Source: Ifrita kowaldi (taxonomy: Eukaryota; Chordata; Aves; Passeriformes; Cinclosomatidae). From it: a stretch of 64,000 bases of DNA. Under the pieces are notes generated by a model. The model ran no database searches, was not told the origin of the DNA, and was given only the letters and a program-made list of their open reading frames with translations. The stretch lies in assembly GCA_013398055.1 (NCBI GenBank), contig VZRS01007580.1, forward strand, positions 186,001 through 250,000. The letters are read 5' to 3'. Shown one piece after another: positions 48,566 to 60,928 of this stretch; positions within the stretch are counted from its first letter, which is position 1; each line of letters starts with the position of its first letter. The position numbers and the translations under genes were made by a program.

Positions 48566-51500
48566 AAGTTACACAACCTGTGAGCAAGGTCAAACAATAC
48601 CAACTATTCTCACAGATACCTTCCTGCTGAGAAAAAAAGACATTTCATGGTTTGACCCCTCCATCACTTTAACTTTGTTTTTAGAAATTAAAAAAAAAAT
48701 AAAAATCTACTTGTGTGAATTGCAAAGTAAGACACAGAACAGGTTATCACCACAAAGCATTTCCCAATAATTCAACAGCCCTCAGGAAATTGTCCTGAAC
48801 AGCCAGAAAACACACTCCTACAGGCATTTAGTAAGAGTAATTAGTACAATGAACAAATGAATCATGCAAACTAATGAAGGAGCTGGGCAATTTAAATTAC
48901 AGTCCATTCATTCTCTCCCTTTTCAGAGAAGGATGAGGAAACCTACATGGCATATTAAGCAGTTAGCTCCTGAATTACCAAGTACATCATACCAAAATCA
49001 CTGCAAATAGTGAGTATTCAGACATGCAAAAGCAGACAAAGTTAACTTACTGAAGATGTCTAAGGATACTGTGTTACACACATTTTAAGAGAAAAAAAGA
49101 AAAACAAAACACAAAAAGCCTCACAAAAATATTCTGGCAGTCAGACAGCTATCACAGGAGTAATATCCAGTGATATTTCAGACTTCCATCCCCACTGCAC
49201 TCTCCATTTCCAGGAGGACAAGATTTGTCTGAGAGCAGCTGACAGATAAGAAAGAAGGCAATCAGTCTAAGAGGCTTTTGTAATTCATAAAATTGGGACT
49301 ACTGTGCAATTTAGTGATACTCTGCTTTTTCATGTCAAGATTACAGCCCTTCCTGCTCTACAAAAAATGAGATGGGGGTGGTGGTGGTGTTAGAGAAGAA
49401 AGCTCCCAATTCCAGCTGTTGTTTTCATCAACATCTGACTGAAAGTATTCAGGTCTGCACTGCAAATACAGAAAAGACAGACAGACCTTTAAAAGCATTT
49501 CCACTCCCTTTCTAGCAAAAGGAACACTAGATGGTGCTACATCCATATTCCTGTCTCTATGCTCTCGGATGAATGGGAGCAGCAAGACAAAGAAGAGTTA
49601 AAAGGAAAAAAAAACAACAACTAGGACATGATAGATGCCTCCCACACGTAGCAGCACCATGACACTTCCATACAGTGCTGCCCCACTGTCCACCAACCTC
49701 AGGACTTGAGTCTCCTGCCCATTTACTTACAGGAGCTCCCCAATCAATAGCAATAGAAACTTCAAGTCAGACTACATTGATCTTCTCTCCTAAATCTCGC
49801 TAACAAAACCTAAAATGAAGTATTAAAAAAAATCTATTACAACAGCTACTAAGTCCATTTTCAGGTTTAGTGTTTAGAAAGTATGTGCTCCACCAGCAGT
49901 TTTTTCATAATAACTCTTAAAACATTCCCAAACATTTTTTTTTCAATGGATCAACTATCCTATTTCATTTGCCCTTCTGTGCTGAAGTCAGCACAGATTC
50001 AGATGCATTTAGCTGCATAAGGCTTCACTTGCAGCACCTATGAGCTTTGGATGGTGCTTTAACATCAAATTCAGTGGGAAAGGTGGTTTTACGGTGCTGT
50101 CCCTCTCTCAGACATTGGCTCAAGGAAATTTTTCACCACACTGTTTTTTGTCACCTGGGTCCAGCCCTGCAGTGCTTATTGCCTCTGTTATGCCAACATA
50201 GCTGCTCTTAGGCCCCACAGTAGGACAGATCAGAGGTGTGACCTAACTAAAAAATAACCCTCATCTCCTCTCTGACACAAAAGCAGAGCAAGGATTCTAT
50301 CCAGAGCAGTTGCCTAAAATGCCTCTAGTTGCACTCCCACAGAAATCTGTTAAAGCACAATTATGAGATGGTTTGGGGGCAGGAAATGTTTAAGCCAGCC
50401 CTGTATCCAAGAAAACACACTTAGCACAATCAGAATGTGCAACGCCCTCAGCTACATTGAATCTAATCTTGGGTTCCGGGCAGCAAAGATGGTGCTGCTG
50501 ACAGAGAATGCCAAAGTGCCTCTCTACTGCCAACAAACACAACAGGAAACAAAAACAGTAATGAAAAAAAAAAGGGAAGCAGCATTAATAATTTTTTGAG
50601 CATCAATGGCCTTGAAAAGTTAAATAGCAAAATGTGCACATCATATAGTTTACTATTAGCTATATCAGAGATAGCCCCAATTACCATTAGCTTGCTGCAT
50701 TACAGAACGCATCACTACACCACACTGTGCCTCAGTTTCCCATTCTTTTCTTAATTGTGCTCAAGCCTTTATTTGCAAGAATTTTTGCAGATAACTTTTA
50801 CAATAGGCTGTAGGTGTTAACCTTAGACTAAAAAAAAAAATAGATTTCCCTGATTGCTGAATTTGAACTCTATGATGAGTCAAGGCTTGGCATCAGAAGA
50901 AAAAGTATGGTATATGCAGACTTGATACGAGCAATTTTTTTCCCACTAAACAATTTAAAAGTGTAAATAGTGCTAATTTGTCAATCAGAACTAAACAAAG
51001 TCTTCATGTTAAAGTCTCTGACAATCCTGACAATTCAATCAAGTATTTATCTTTCAGATTGTTTCAAGGGTATACACTGCATACCTGCACACAATACTGA
51101 TAAAGATTTTACAGAGGGAATATGAGACCAATTCCTTACTTTCAGCCTGTGCCCTTTGACACCTTTAAAACAAAAAGCTGAAACTCAAAAATCCATAAAC
51201 ACCAAAAATAAAAACCCAACTAACCAAACAATCAACAAAATCACTGCTGTTTCTACTCCAAGTCACATCATGTTGTCCTCAGGTCACAAACAGTACAAAT
51301 GTGACACCGCAGAACAGCAAATCTATTTAAAAAAGCAATTTAGGATCAATCTGTAAACAACACTTGGCTGACAGCTAAGCAACAAGAAAGAGATTCAGAA
51401 ATGACACCCGGCTTGAAGGAATGTGAAGTAGCAAGAACATGTACTGGCCTCCATTTAATAAAAACTTTTTAAAAGTTTAAAAAGTGAGTTTGTCTTGCCT

Positions 51501-53006
51501 TTCAAGGAACCATAATCAAGAAGGCATCTTGATTCATTAAAGAAGTTGGTTGTCCTGGCTTATAGTCAGAAATAGAAAAACAAAGTTAAATTCCAGTTAA
51601 CAGGGTGGGGGAAGAAAGGGGGTGAAGTGAAGACAGGCCACAGCCTGGCAAGATCCTTCTACAAGGGGCCTGGAAAACAGAGTTATACTACCAGGAATGC
51701 ATTTATGTGATGTGTAGTTTCTAGTCTACCTAACAAGCAAATACCTACATGGAAGTCAAAAGGATGACCCATTTTTGAACCAACCAGTTAAGTAGCTCTA
51801 AAATCATGAAAACAATGAAGGAAGAATAGCAAGTAAGTTTCTTTAAACAAAACATTTATTTGATGTAGATGCATACCTGACAAAGTGACTCCAGTGTTAA
51901 TCCTGCTGCTTGTCTTTCCAAGGAAATCAGGATGGACTTGAGAGCACCTCTGCCCTTCTTTCGATTTCCTTTTTTTCAGAATATCAACCCTTAATAACTA
52001 CACAGCTATTGGGCTGAGCTAAGCTAAGGCATGCTACTAAAGCAGCTGCTGACGGTCACCATTAATTAGTTCTGTGACTTAAAGACAATTCTAGAAAGGA
52101 CGGAAAGTAACTCAGGATAAAAGTATCTGGCTGCCAAGTAGAATGGCCTTAGTCTTATTGCTGTTTTTTTCACACATCTCATTTCTCCCTTCCAAAAACT
52201 CAGCTGACTCCTCAAACATTCCCAAAAGGACTTAGAACTCACAAGGTCACGTTAGGCTACCAGAAGCCTCACAGCTCAGCCAACAAACCACGCACTCGGA
52301 ATGGAAACTGCCTGTCATTTCATGGCCATAACCATGACTAAACTTACTTACAGTGATTATTCAAACACAAAAAAATTGGGTCAGCTGACCACAGCACTAA
52401 GAATCTAATTCTGTTTCAAATACCATACTTCAACACATATTCAATTTATTTGTATGAATCTATAATAACATATTAAACCTTTCATAAAAGCATGCAGAAG
52501 AAGCTATTCAATATACATTAACTTTTATTGTTCCAGAACTAATGTGAAAAAATGAAATGGCTTTGAAAAGCAAAAATATGTGCAGTAAAAATGTTAGATC
52601 CTATTTCTCCCATCCCTTTTCTCCCACAAAGCAATTCTCTTATGAAGATAAAAATCTAAATTATGCTGAACATTAGGACAAGCATTCCATAAACTTTAAG
52701 CTGCAGTGCTGCCTCCTCCTCATCCCTGACTTTGGTTACTTCCCAAACAAACTTTCAAATGGTTCCATTTCCCTAGTACATAAATACAGTAACCTGGTTT
52801 CACAGCTGTCATTGGTCTGGCCTATTTGTAAGGACTTTAACATCACAAAGTGCTTTCATTGAAAATCCTGGTGCCTGTGAAATCACTTCTTAAACAAGAA
52901 GAAATGCACAGAACAGTGGCAGCACTATCTATGAAGCAGATACCCCACCATGAGCTTAACTCTACACCTCCACATGCTTACCAAGGTGAAAGATTTGACT
53001 GCTTAC

Positions 53007-53299
53007 CAGTAATGGTGCAGGCATCTCTGTACTCTCTGCAGTCTGGCACATCATCTTCCACCCCTTCGCTTACATAGTGCTCCTCGTGAATGCCTGTGTC
53101 GCAGGCTAGGACTGCATGGCTCGACAGCTCCGAGGGAGGCACGGTGGTGGCCAAAGTGCAGTCGTGCAAAGCTGTGGCGTCCAGCTTGGCAGGTTTCACA
53201 GGCTTGTGCAATGTGCCATCAGGGGGACCAGCACTGGAGACTGGGGCTGGCTGGCACAGATGGAACTCCTTCTCTTTGCTAGAGTTGGCTTCAAGAAGT
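53007..53299 (-). CDS. TRAK1: TRAK1 upstream coding exon, 97-residue N-terminal head
   Basis: This 293-bp exon has acceptor tttcctttgtgttctacag, one base A of a split codon, 97 codons, then G before donor GTAAGC. It begins LLEANSSKEKEFHLCQPAPV and ends DDVPDCREYRDACTIT. Splicing to 37784 restores Asp: TITDVCNSTNLPEVEI. TRAK2, as I remember it, has ESITDVCSNEDLPEVEL at this junction, which supports a real exon. Mammalian canonical TRAK1 instead has a different head ending TNACDVCN. The exon is richer in CpG than its flanks. The residues look disordered. It contains no Met, so the start lies upstream; the frame also runs unspliced through the acceptor to an ATG at 53385, but that ATG has weak context. 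Confidence 0.85.
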
Positions 53300-56200
53300 C
53301 TGTAGAACACAAAGGAAACAAATGTTCTATTCAAGCCATTCCAGAAGTGTATATCAGGACAGATGATTTTCTTTTCCTTAAACATTAGTTTAACCTGACA
53401 AATTTAGCAAATACTAAAACGCCAGTACACTTCACAGAGCAGCTGCCTATGTCTGCACTTTGCACAGTCGTGTGCACTCTGCACCTTGCACAGTAGCAAA
53501 GTGCCCTTCCCTGTACCGTGTTTTTTAACCAACAGCTGATTAAACATCCATATTTTTGCCTATCCCAACTTGCAGTAAGCACAGTCCATTCACCTTGGCT
53601 CATTCACCAACTTTCTCCCATGTCAGCCAAGCCAAAGCTCTGTGTAACCCAGCATCGGCATGAGCCAGCTCATACAGACAGCACATCCCTGGCTGATCTA
53701 CTGGCACTTCAGTAACATCATAATTTGAAATCAACTGATAGCAAACAAAACAGCAATGATTAGAAGTTTATTCTATAACCCTCCTAGACTTTCCTCTCCA
53801 CTGCACAGCCCAGCCCCTCACCAACAGACTGGCAGCTGGCACCTCTGCTCCCTTTACAGAGTCCACAGAAAACAAAACTCAAGGCGTACTGGGTTAAGGG
53901 GTTGATCACACTGCTGCTCCCCAATGCCTCAGCCTCAAACTGGGAACAAAGTCCCTCAAGGCTGGATACCGATGTCCCCAGCAAGACAAAACTGGCCAGA
54001 GAAGGAATGAAGAAGAGCACATTTCTCCCAGAACTTCACCAAACCTTCTGTGTAAGGAGCTAAAGGCACTGCAAGAAGTGGTGGTATGGCACTGCTTTTG
54101 GTTATCAGCAGTGTAAGGAAAGATGCAAATGCTCCCTGCTGCTAGGAAAGGAAAATATAATCATGGGATTGCAGAAAAACAGACTTGGGAAAGGGCCTGA
54201 AAGACTTTATACATGTAATAGCTCCAAGGCATAAGTGGCAGCTGAAGAACAAGCCACATGGGAACACCCAGACAACATGGGAAAAACAGAAAGACAGACA
54301 GCAAGAGGACACAATTGCACTGGTTTGCAAGCAGCAGGTGTGGATGCAATTCCATATGCAAGTCCAGCAACAGAACATGCTATAGCATGTACAGTGTTTC
54401 ACTGAGAACCAGATATACAACAGTTTTCTTGAGAGTTCTATGTGAAAAAGGCTCTCTCTAATCTCTATGAACACATCCAGATAATCTTATTTTGCTGTTG
54501 AAATTGCACTCAGTATTTTGGCATCTTGTTTTCTGGCATTTCTAGCCAACAACATTATTGCTCCACCAAAACATGACAGTATTTCTAGAAATTCACTGCA
54601 AGACTCAAATATCCATCTCTAAACTGTCAAGACAAAGATCAGGTTTAGATGTCCCGGGAATAAGTTTCAAAGAAGTCTTGCAACAAAGTTGGAACACTGC
54701 AGCAGCATCATCATTTCTCTACCTATTTTTCCCCTTCAGCACCGGCATAAGAACAAAAAAGCAAAATTCTCTCCCCCTTTCAGAGGGTCTCAACAAGGAT
54801 ACATTTGCACTGAAATCCAAACATCATAACTAGAAAACAGATGGGCAATATTAACTCTTGGAAAAAAACACCCCTATACACAAAGTAACATTTCATTAAG
54901 TTTTCCTCAATTACATACAGTTGTATTCCTGCACGGTATCATTTAACCTGGAAATAGTTCTCACACTCAGAGACTCAAAAACTGTATTTTGTAAGGACCA
55001 TAATAGCTAAAGGAACTTACTAAATCAAATGATAAATTTATACCATACCCTAATAAAAATGATACTCTGCTGTGGGAGCTGCAGGAAGAGAAAGTTTCAC
55101 TCGAGTGCTTTAACAGAAAGTGTTATGGTTCCCCTGCAGAGCATCCATTATTCCTGCACTATCACAGTACGTACTGAAAAGAACAATGGGGTTACTTGTA
55201 CTGATTACTTTTAAAATCGTCCCCTTTCAAGTAGCTCTTTAGAAATAAGAGGGAGATTACTGATATTAGAAATTAGTTAATCAAATGAAGTTGGAATAAA
55301 AATGCAAATCTTAATTTTCCCCTCTGCACTGAAGATAGAAATAGTTTAAGCTATAAACAAGAAAAAGTACTGGAAATGCACAGACTAACTGATTAGATGG
55401 GCTCAATTTTGTGCTAGCTGCTACCACACATCTATGAATTACATTTGTTTTGAGAACTGTTAGACAAGTCTGTTGTTAGGAACAAGGCGATGACTAGGAT
55501 TAAGTAACTAAAAGCACCAACTGCACACTTCAGCTTTTCTTGCCCTCCTCTCCAGGCCCTGCCATAGCAGGCTCAGGAAGCCAGGAACACAACAAGCACT
55601 CCTGAATGAAGTAACACTGATAACCAAGGTGTGATTTGTGTGCAGCCTTCAAGTGAGTTCTGGGAATCTAAGATCTTGTAACTTTTCTGAACAAATGACA
55701 TCCAACATCTGACACACCTGACCACCTCTACTAATTTCTGACTCTCCCACACAGTCCTCACCACAAATACTTTTGGCCAGAACATAACATTCCAGTTTGC
55801 ATTACAAGTTTGTCTTGAATGAGTTTCACCTCTTGACATTCACTCCACTGAGGAACCACGCAACCAGTTCTCCCCCTCCTGTAAAATCCACCACAACTCC
55901 TGCCTTGTCTCTGTTAAGAGTAAATAGAGATATGCATCCAGAAACAAAAGTCATGAGTGCTCTTCCTTCACACAACCTGTTTCACTGTTGGCACTTATGT
56001 AAACTAGAAAAAAATAAGCTTGAAAGCACAAAGAAGGAACAAAAGTCAACCCCGCCAAAATTCACAACAGTCTGCCTGGTCTACTGCAGAAACGTGGAGC
56101 ATCTACCTGAGAAAGATCAGGATTAAGGAAGAGAATTTGCCTTGATCTTAAAACCTTGTGTCATGGAGGAAAGAAAGCCAGCATAAATGTGTATATGTCT

Positions 56201-56769
56201 GCTTCCTTTCAGACTTATTAAATATCCTCAGTTTCCATACACACGGGAGAAATGTTCACTCGTCTAATACCTACGGAGGCACTGTTTGCATGGCCGCTCT
56301 TGTAAGGCAAATATTACCACCCAATCCCGGCAGCACACACTGGTCCTTTAAATTTTTAAGTCTTCCTACTGCAGAAAATAAAAACAAACTGCAGCTGAGC
56401 ACTATTTACCAGCTTGTCAAAACAGCCATGAAGAGAAATGGACATGGTAGCTACCTTCCCCATGAAATACACAACATTAATATTATTCTTTAGTCGGTGT
56501 CACCTGCACACACAACATTCATAAACAAGATGGTACGAATTGTTACTGCACTCTTTGGTATTTACTCCTCCTGACATACAAATGAGGATACAAATCATTA
56601 TTGCAGCTTTGTACTTAATCGGACATCCAAACAAGTGCAGAGTTTGTAAATCAGATTTTAACTTTTCTTAATGACATTTCAACCCATTTCATTCTTTCTA
56701 CTGCATATGCCAACAGCAGCCTGCACACAGGATTTAAGTAACTCCTCTCCTACCTAACATGACATAATT

Positions 56770-56798
56770 CAGCTTTTGCCTCAGTATGGCAAAAGCTG
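56770..56798. repeat. Perfect 11-bp inverted repeat
   Basis: CAGCTTTTGCC and GGCAAAAGCTG flank a 7-base loop (tcagtat). Confidence 0.9.
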
Positions 56799-57969
56799 TA
56801 TTGCACCACTGGCTGTATTGTACCATTTCTCTCAGTCTGAATACAATGACAGTTTGAGGCCAATAGACAGATGTGGGACTAAAGAAATATTTAATTTGGA
56901 ATGTTTGAACTTAATTCTTCAGTGTAAAACTGCTTGCTGAAAGAGCAAAATTCCCTAAAGTTTATCACATATATCTTTTTAACACAGGTCATTCTACTCT
57001 GAAAAAACCTTATTTGTCAGTTATTTGTTAAAGGCATTCATTCCAACCTTGCACTTTGTTAGAGTGATCACACAAGCACAAAGACTTGCCCCTGCATACC
57101 ACCTATGTGGAATGCTCAGATTTTGGTCTAACCCAATAAATGCCCAAAACAGAGTACTGGCATGATTACTATATCAAGACCTTAAATTCTATATGGAACC
57201 AACACCTCTGCAATCTAATAGTACATCCACACAATAGATTGGACCAGACTGCAACATAACCAAGATCTGATGAAGAAATACATTGGTACATTGCTGACTG
57301 TAGTGTACCTGTGGCAGCCCAGATTACAAAAGGCAAGTCAAGAATTGAGCTGTGATTAGTCAGCCCTGTGTTCCACTTTAAAAAAAAAAAACCAACCCAG
57401 CTTTGCCAGTTATCTAGGCAAAGCAGTTCAAAGCCAACAGATACATTTACATTAGACAAGAGCCAGAAGTTGATGGTTTTGAGGTAGAGGGGGAAAAATC
57501 TCCACATCAGTCAGCCTGGGTTCTGGACATTAAAAGAAATGAGTTCCTTTTTTCTTTGCAGTTTGTTTTGTGGGGAAACAGTTGAGTTTCATACACCACA
57601 AACTTCATATACAAGCAAATAAAATAAACCACTTGCTTTTTCACTGCCGTTTGAAATGAAGTTGTTCTGCATTCAGCACTACTAGCAATTTAGGTCTGAA
57701 TCTAAATACACAAATGACTTTAAGTAATCCTTCTTCCTCCATTGAAAGCAGAAGAAGATACAGAGCTGTTCAGCCACGTGCATACCTAGAGCCCAGCAAC
57801 GCCGAATACGTTGTCCATAACTTTGCAACATTATTCTTACCACCATCTTAGATTGCAGCAACAGCAATTTACTGTAGTCACAAAACATCTGGAACTCCTA
57901 ACGTGCTACCCAGGAACCACATGCTGGACCCTTTGGTGATTATTAAGCTTTGAAACTTTTTTAACTCAG

Positions 57970-57997
57970 ATTTTGTGAGCTGGATAACTCACAAAAT
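57970..57997. repeat. Perfect 10-bp inverted repeat
   Basis: ATTTTGTGAG and CTCACAAAAT flank an 8-base loop. Confidence 0.9.
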
Positions 57998-60675
57998 ACT
58001 ACTTTTATTCAATAGTCTAAAATGGCAACTGGGACATTGCAAACATCTGCCAACTTAAAGAAATACTTCCTTAACAGAGGGGAAAAATATTTTTCCAGAA
58101 CATCTGACTAAAACCTTCCAGGTCATCCTTCTGCTATGCATACTCTCATACATAATTTAACTATGCTGTTCGGTTTAGAGCAGAAGCAGAACCATTTACT
58201 GTCAGCTGTCTGGTTTTGCAGAACAGCTCTGGTGCATATGATCCATCAATTCCCTTTGGAGTAAGAATCCGAAAACTCTGTTCCAAGATGCATTTCAAAT
58301 GCTACTTGCTGTGTAACACGGACATGAAACTTCAGGTAGTCCCTTGGGCTACATCACTGACAAGTCATCTGGTGTGTACCTATTAAATTTTCTCCTTCAA
58401 GAAGCTTCAAACTGCACAGGTAAGTGGGGACATCCAGGCCAAGGTGACAAGCTAAATCTAATCTAAAGTAACCCCCCCAACATCAGTAATGAAGATTTAA
58501 GAAGCTTCAGTGTTTTGATCTAGTCACCCACCTCTACTGACCAAAGTATTTGCTAATTTAGACAGAACCACAAGGTATCAAGGGATTGAGAGAGCCTTCT
58601 GCTCTGCACATTCGCCTGGAGCTTCAGAGCCCTGATCCTGTATTCTCATTTACTAATTCACTAATTCTCATTTACTAAGTACTAACTGCTGCTTAAACAC
58701 ATCAGAGAGTCTTAGAATGTGCAAATTCCACCCTTTTCTGTACTTGAAAGAGTCCCACCAGAAATATTTTTCCTTGTTTTGTGAATCATGTTATAAATCT
58801 ACTAAACACCTTTGTTTTACTGTAAGCCTGGTAAGTTTTACTAAGTTGTTTAAAAAGAAGCCTCAAGGTTCTTATTTGCACCCCACCAAAAAAAAATTCT
58901 TCAGATGCAAAATGCTCCATGTAGACACTGAAGCAAATCAAAGCTACTTTATATGTCTGTCTCATCTGTAAAAAGTTAAACATGCTTGCCTACCCTTGTT
59001 GCTTGGGAAAATAATTGACTGAAGCAACTTAAGACTTGCTTCAAGTATTCAACTCTTTATTTCTTTCATAATGCACATTTTGAAGCCATAAAAGCTTGCC
59101 TTTTTTAAATTTAAAAATAATTTTTGCACTAAGTGGGTGGGTTCAAAAGCCAGTCAAAATGCATTCTTCAATTTAAACACACTTTGTCAGACCTTGAAGA
59201 AACAACCATTTGCAAAAGGTCTGGCTTTTACACGCACACTCATAAGCATTCACTGTTTAACTTTTAGATAAAGGCTGAATATGATCCCAAATAATTTACT
59301 GAGTAGTTTTAATTATGTGGTGTAGTATATATACTCTCTTATAAACCATGGAGTTTAGCTTCTGCTCAGAAGCTGCCTTTTAAACATGCAAAATGCTGAC
59401 TGCTTAGTTAAAACATCTAACTCAAGGGACATAAAGAGTCTAAGTGTCATAGATGAGTGACAGAATGTGAGAAGCAGTTTATTTACCCTCAAGCACTTTA
59501 CATAATTCTGCATTTCTCATGTTAGAAGAGATCCAGTAATTTTACAGTAAAAACTAAAGGGACAAACATCTTGGATAACTCCAGACTACATCCTTATCCA
59601 GAATTTTAAAGCCATTCAAGGCCCTTTTTATCAAACATCTTGCCTAAATTTCCTAGCTTTATAGTACATTCAGATCATATTCCATGCTTTTTGTTGGTTT
59701 TGGAATTTTTTCTCCTTCACAGTAGGGTTAGGAACACTTTGACCTAGCCAAATGCAATCTTCCAGAAGAATCAACACCCAGTGTTAATGCCACATGCTAT
59801 GAAGGACCTTCGCAGGTATATGCCTCCCTAAGAGAGGCTCTTCTGCCTATGAAACCATAAAAAATGTTTTCAAGCTAAAGATCTGAAGGGTTTCTAAAAT
59901 CACTTTTATAAAGCCTCATAACAAATATTAAGCTAATGAAGGCATCCAAAACCAGGACAATACCTGGTTAACTGCCAGTGGCATGGTAATGTCATTTAGA
60001 ATAAAAAAGTCACCACTAGAGAACGAAAAAGCAAGAATAGCAGCAGCAATAACCAAAAAGCTGCTTAAACCATAATATAACCATGTACAGCTTGAAATCT
60101 CACTCTCAAGGTACTGAAAGCTGCTGCTGTAACCTTGTTTGGCTTTATTTGACCATTAAGTCAATCAAGACAGTCATGTTTCCTCAAAAAACGATGAAAT
60201 CAAAACATCACAAATAACAAGCCTCTTAAAAGAAAACCGCACTACTGCTCTCCACAAACCAAACTTTCTCACCACTAGGATTTGGCCTTCAGAAGGAGCC
60301 CATCAGTCTCTTCTCCCCTCAGGGCAAGGGACAGTGGAAGCCTACTGTAAGACAAGCCCTGGGTTTGACCTTCGCAGCTGTGAGGGCACAAGTGTGCTCT
60401 CAACCCAGCTTTATGTAACACTGCCCTGCTCTGCTCTCAAGTTCCTTCAGGCAAATATTGCAGGGATCTATAAATAGTTCTTCCTCATGTAAGGCTCACA
60501 TTACACTGGAAGCTTTTTACAGCTCCCTCTCCTTTTATTAAATATAGGCCGAAAACCATGCCCTTCCCACCATCCCACTCTCTCAGTGAACAAAAAACCT
60601 GCAAAAATGTTAAGTAGTGTGTTCCCTTTCCTGCAACACCTCGTGCTCCTGGCTGGGAGATCTTCAGCTGTGTAC

Positions 60676-60738
60676 CTGCCTTGGAAAGGTACACCACTAC
60701 CGGTTCGACCACCACCACTAGTGCAGAGTGTATGAGAA
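60676..60738 (-). CDS. Candidate TRAK1 exon upstream of the 53-kb exon (weak)
   Basis: On the minus strand a pyrimidine-rich run (ttgttttctttttt and onward) precedes tgcacatccag, then 63 bp, then donor AG|GTACAC. In the phase that leaves AG at the end, the frame reads SHTLCTSGGGRTGSGVPFQG and joins the 53299 exon as GR-LLEANSS without a stop. CpG-containing codons (cga acc gg) are retained. There is no homology that I can cite and no Met, so it may be chance. Confidence 0.2.
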
Positions 60739-60928
60739 CTGGATGTGCAGGCAAACAAGGAATTTATGAAAAAAGAAAACAAAGCTCAGAGGTATGGCAG
60801 TGCAAAGTATAAACACCGCAAACATGTCCTTTCTTTTCACACCCATGCATGTGCAAGATGCTCACCCAGGTAGATCAATACGAGGTGGGTCCAAAAGGCA
60901 TGGACCAATACTTGCTGAAGATAAGAAT

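Larger units (their letters stand above)
37785..53006 (-). other. TRAK1: TRAK1 intron (15.2 kb)
   Basis: This phase-1 intron has donor GTAAGC at 53006 and acceptor tatcag. It contains a decayed CR1 at 38527-38690, a 25-bp tandem duplication at 40680-40732, a CpG cluster at 43215-43440 and a perfect hairpin at 48535-48565. I looked for a head resembling the mammalian canonical TRAK1 start (MALVFQ...) and did not find it. Other open frames look random. Confidence 0.8.
1..53299 (-). other. TRAK1: TRAK1 gene, 5' portion (partial, minus strand)
   Basis: This span covers every supported exon of a single gene. Translated exons read in order match the N-terminal third of vertebrate TRAK1, including NLPEVEIISLLEEQ, LCAERVGQMTKTYNDID, ERDLELAARIGQSLLKKN, HELSMKDELLQFYTSAAEE and KRNESSSSVQNYF. 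TRAK1 rather than TRAK2 is indicated by residues such as YGYDHDDWLHTPLISPD, which differ clearly in TRAK2. The known role of the family is adaptor work: TRAK proteins bind kinesin-1 heavy chain and dynein-dynactin through their coiled coil and Miro GTPases on the mitochondrial outer membrane. The gene is cut at base 1; the rest of the coiled coil, the Miro-binding region and the C-terminus lie outside. The true 5' end is not certain. Confidence 0.95.

Noticed and set aside
37785..53006. Search for the canonical mammalian TRAK1 head (MALVFQ...)
   Set aside because: No segment ending in a donor after one spare base and resembling that head was found; it may be outside the window or absent.
56404..56435. 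Short ATG frame (MAVLTS) ending at GTAAAT as a possible first exon
   Set aside because: Joining its two spare bases TG to the A of the 53299 exon makes a TGA stop.
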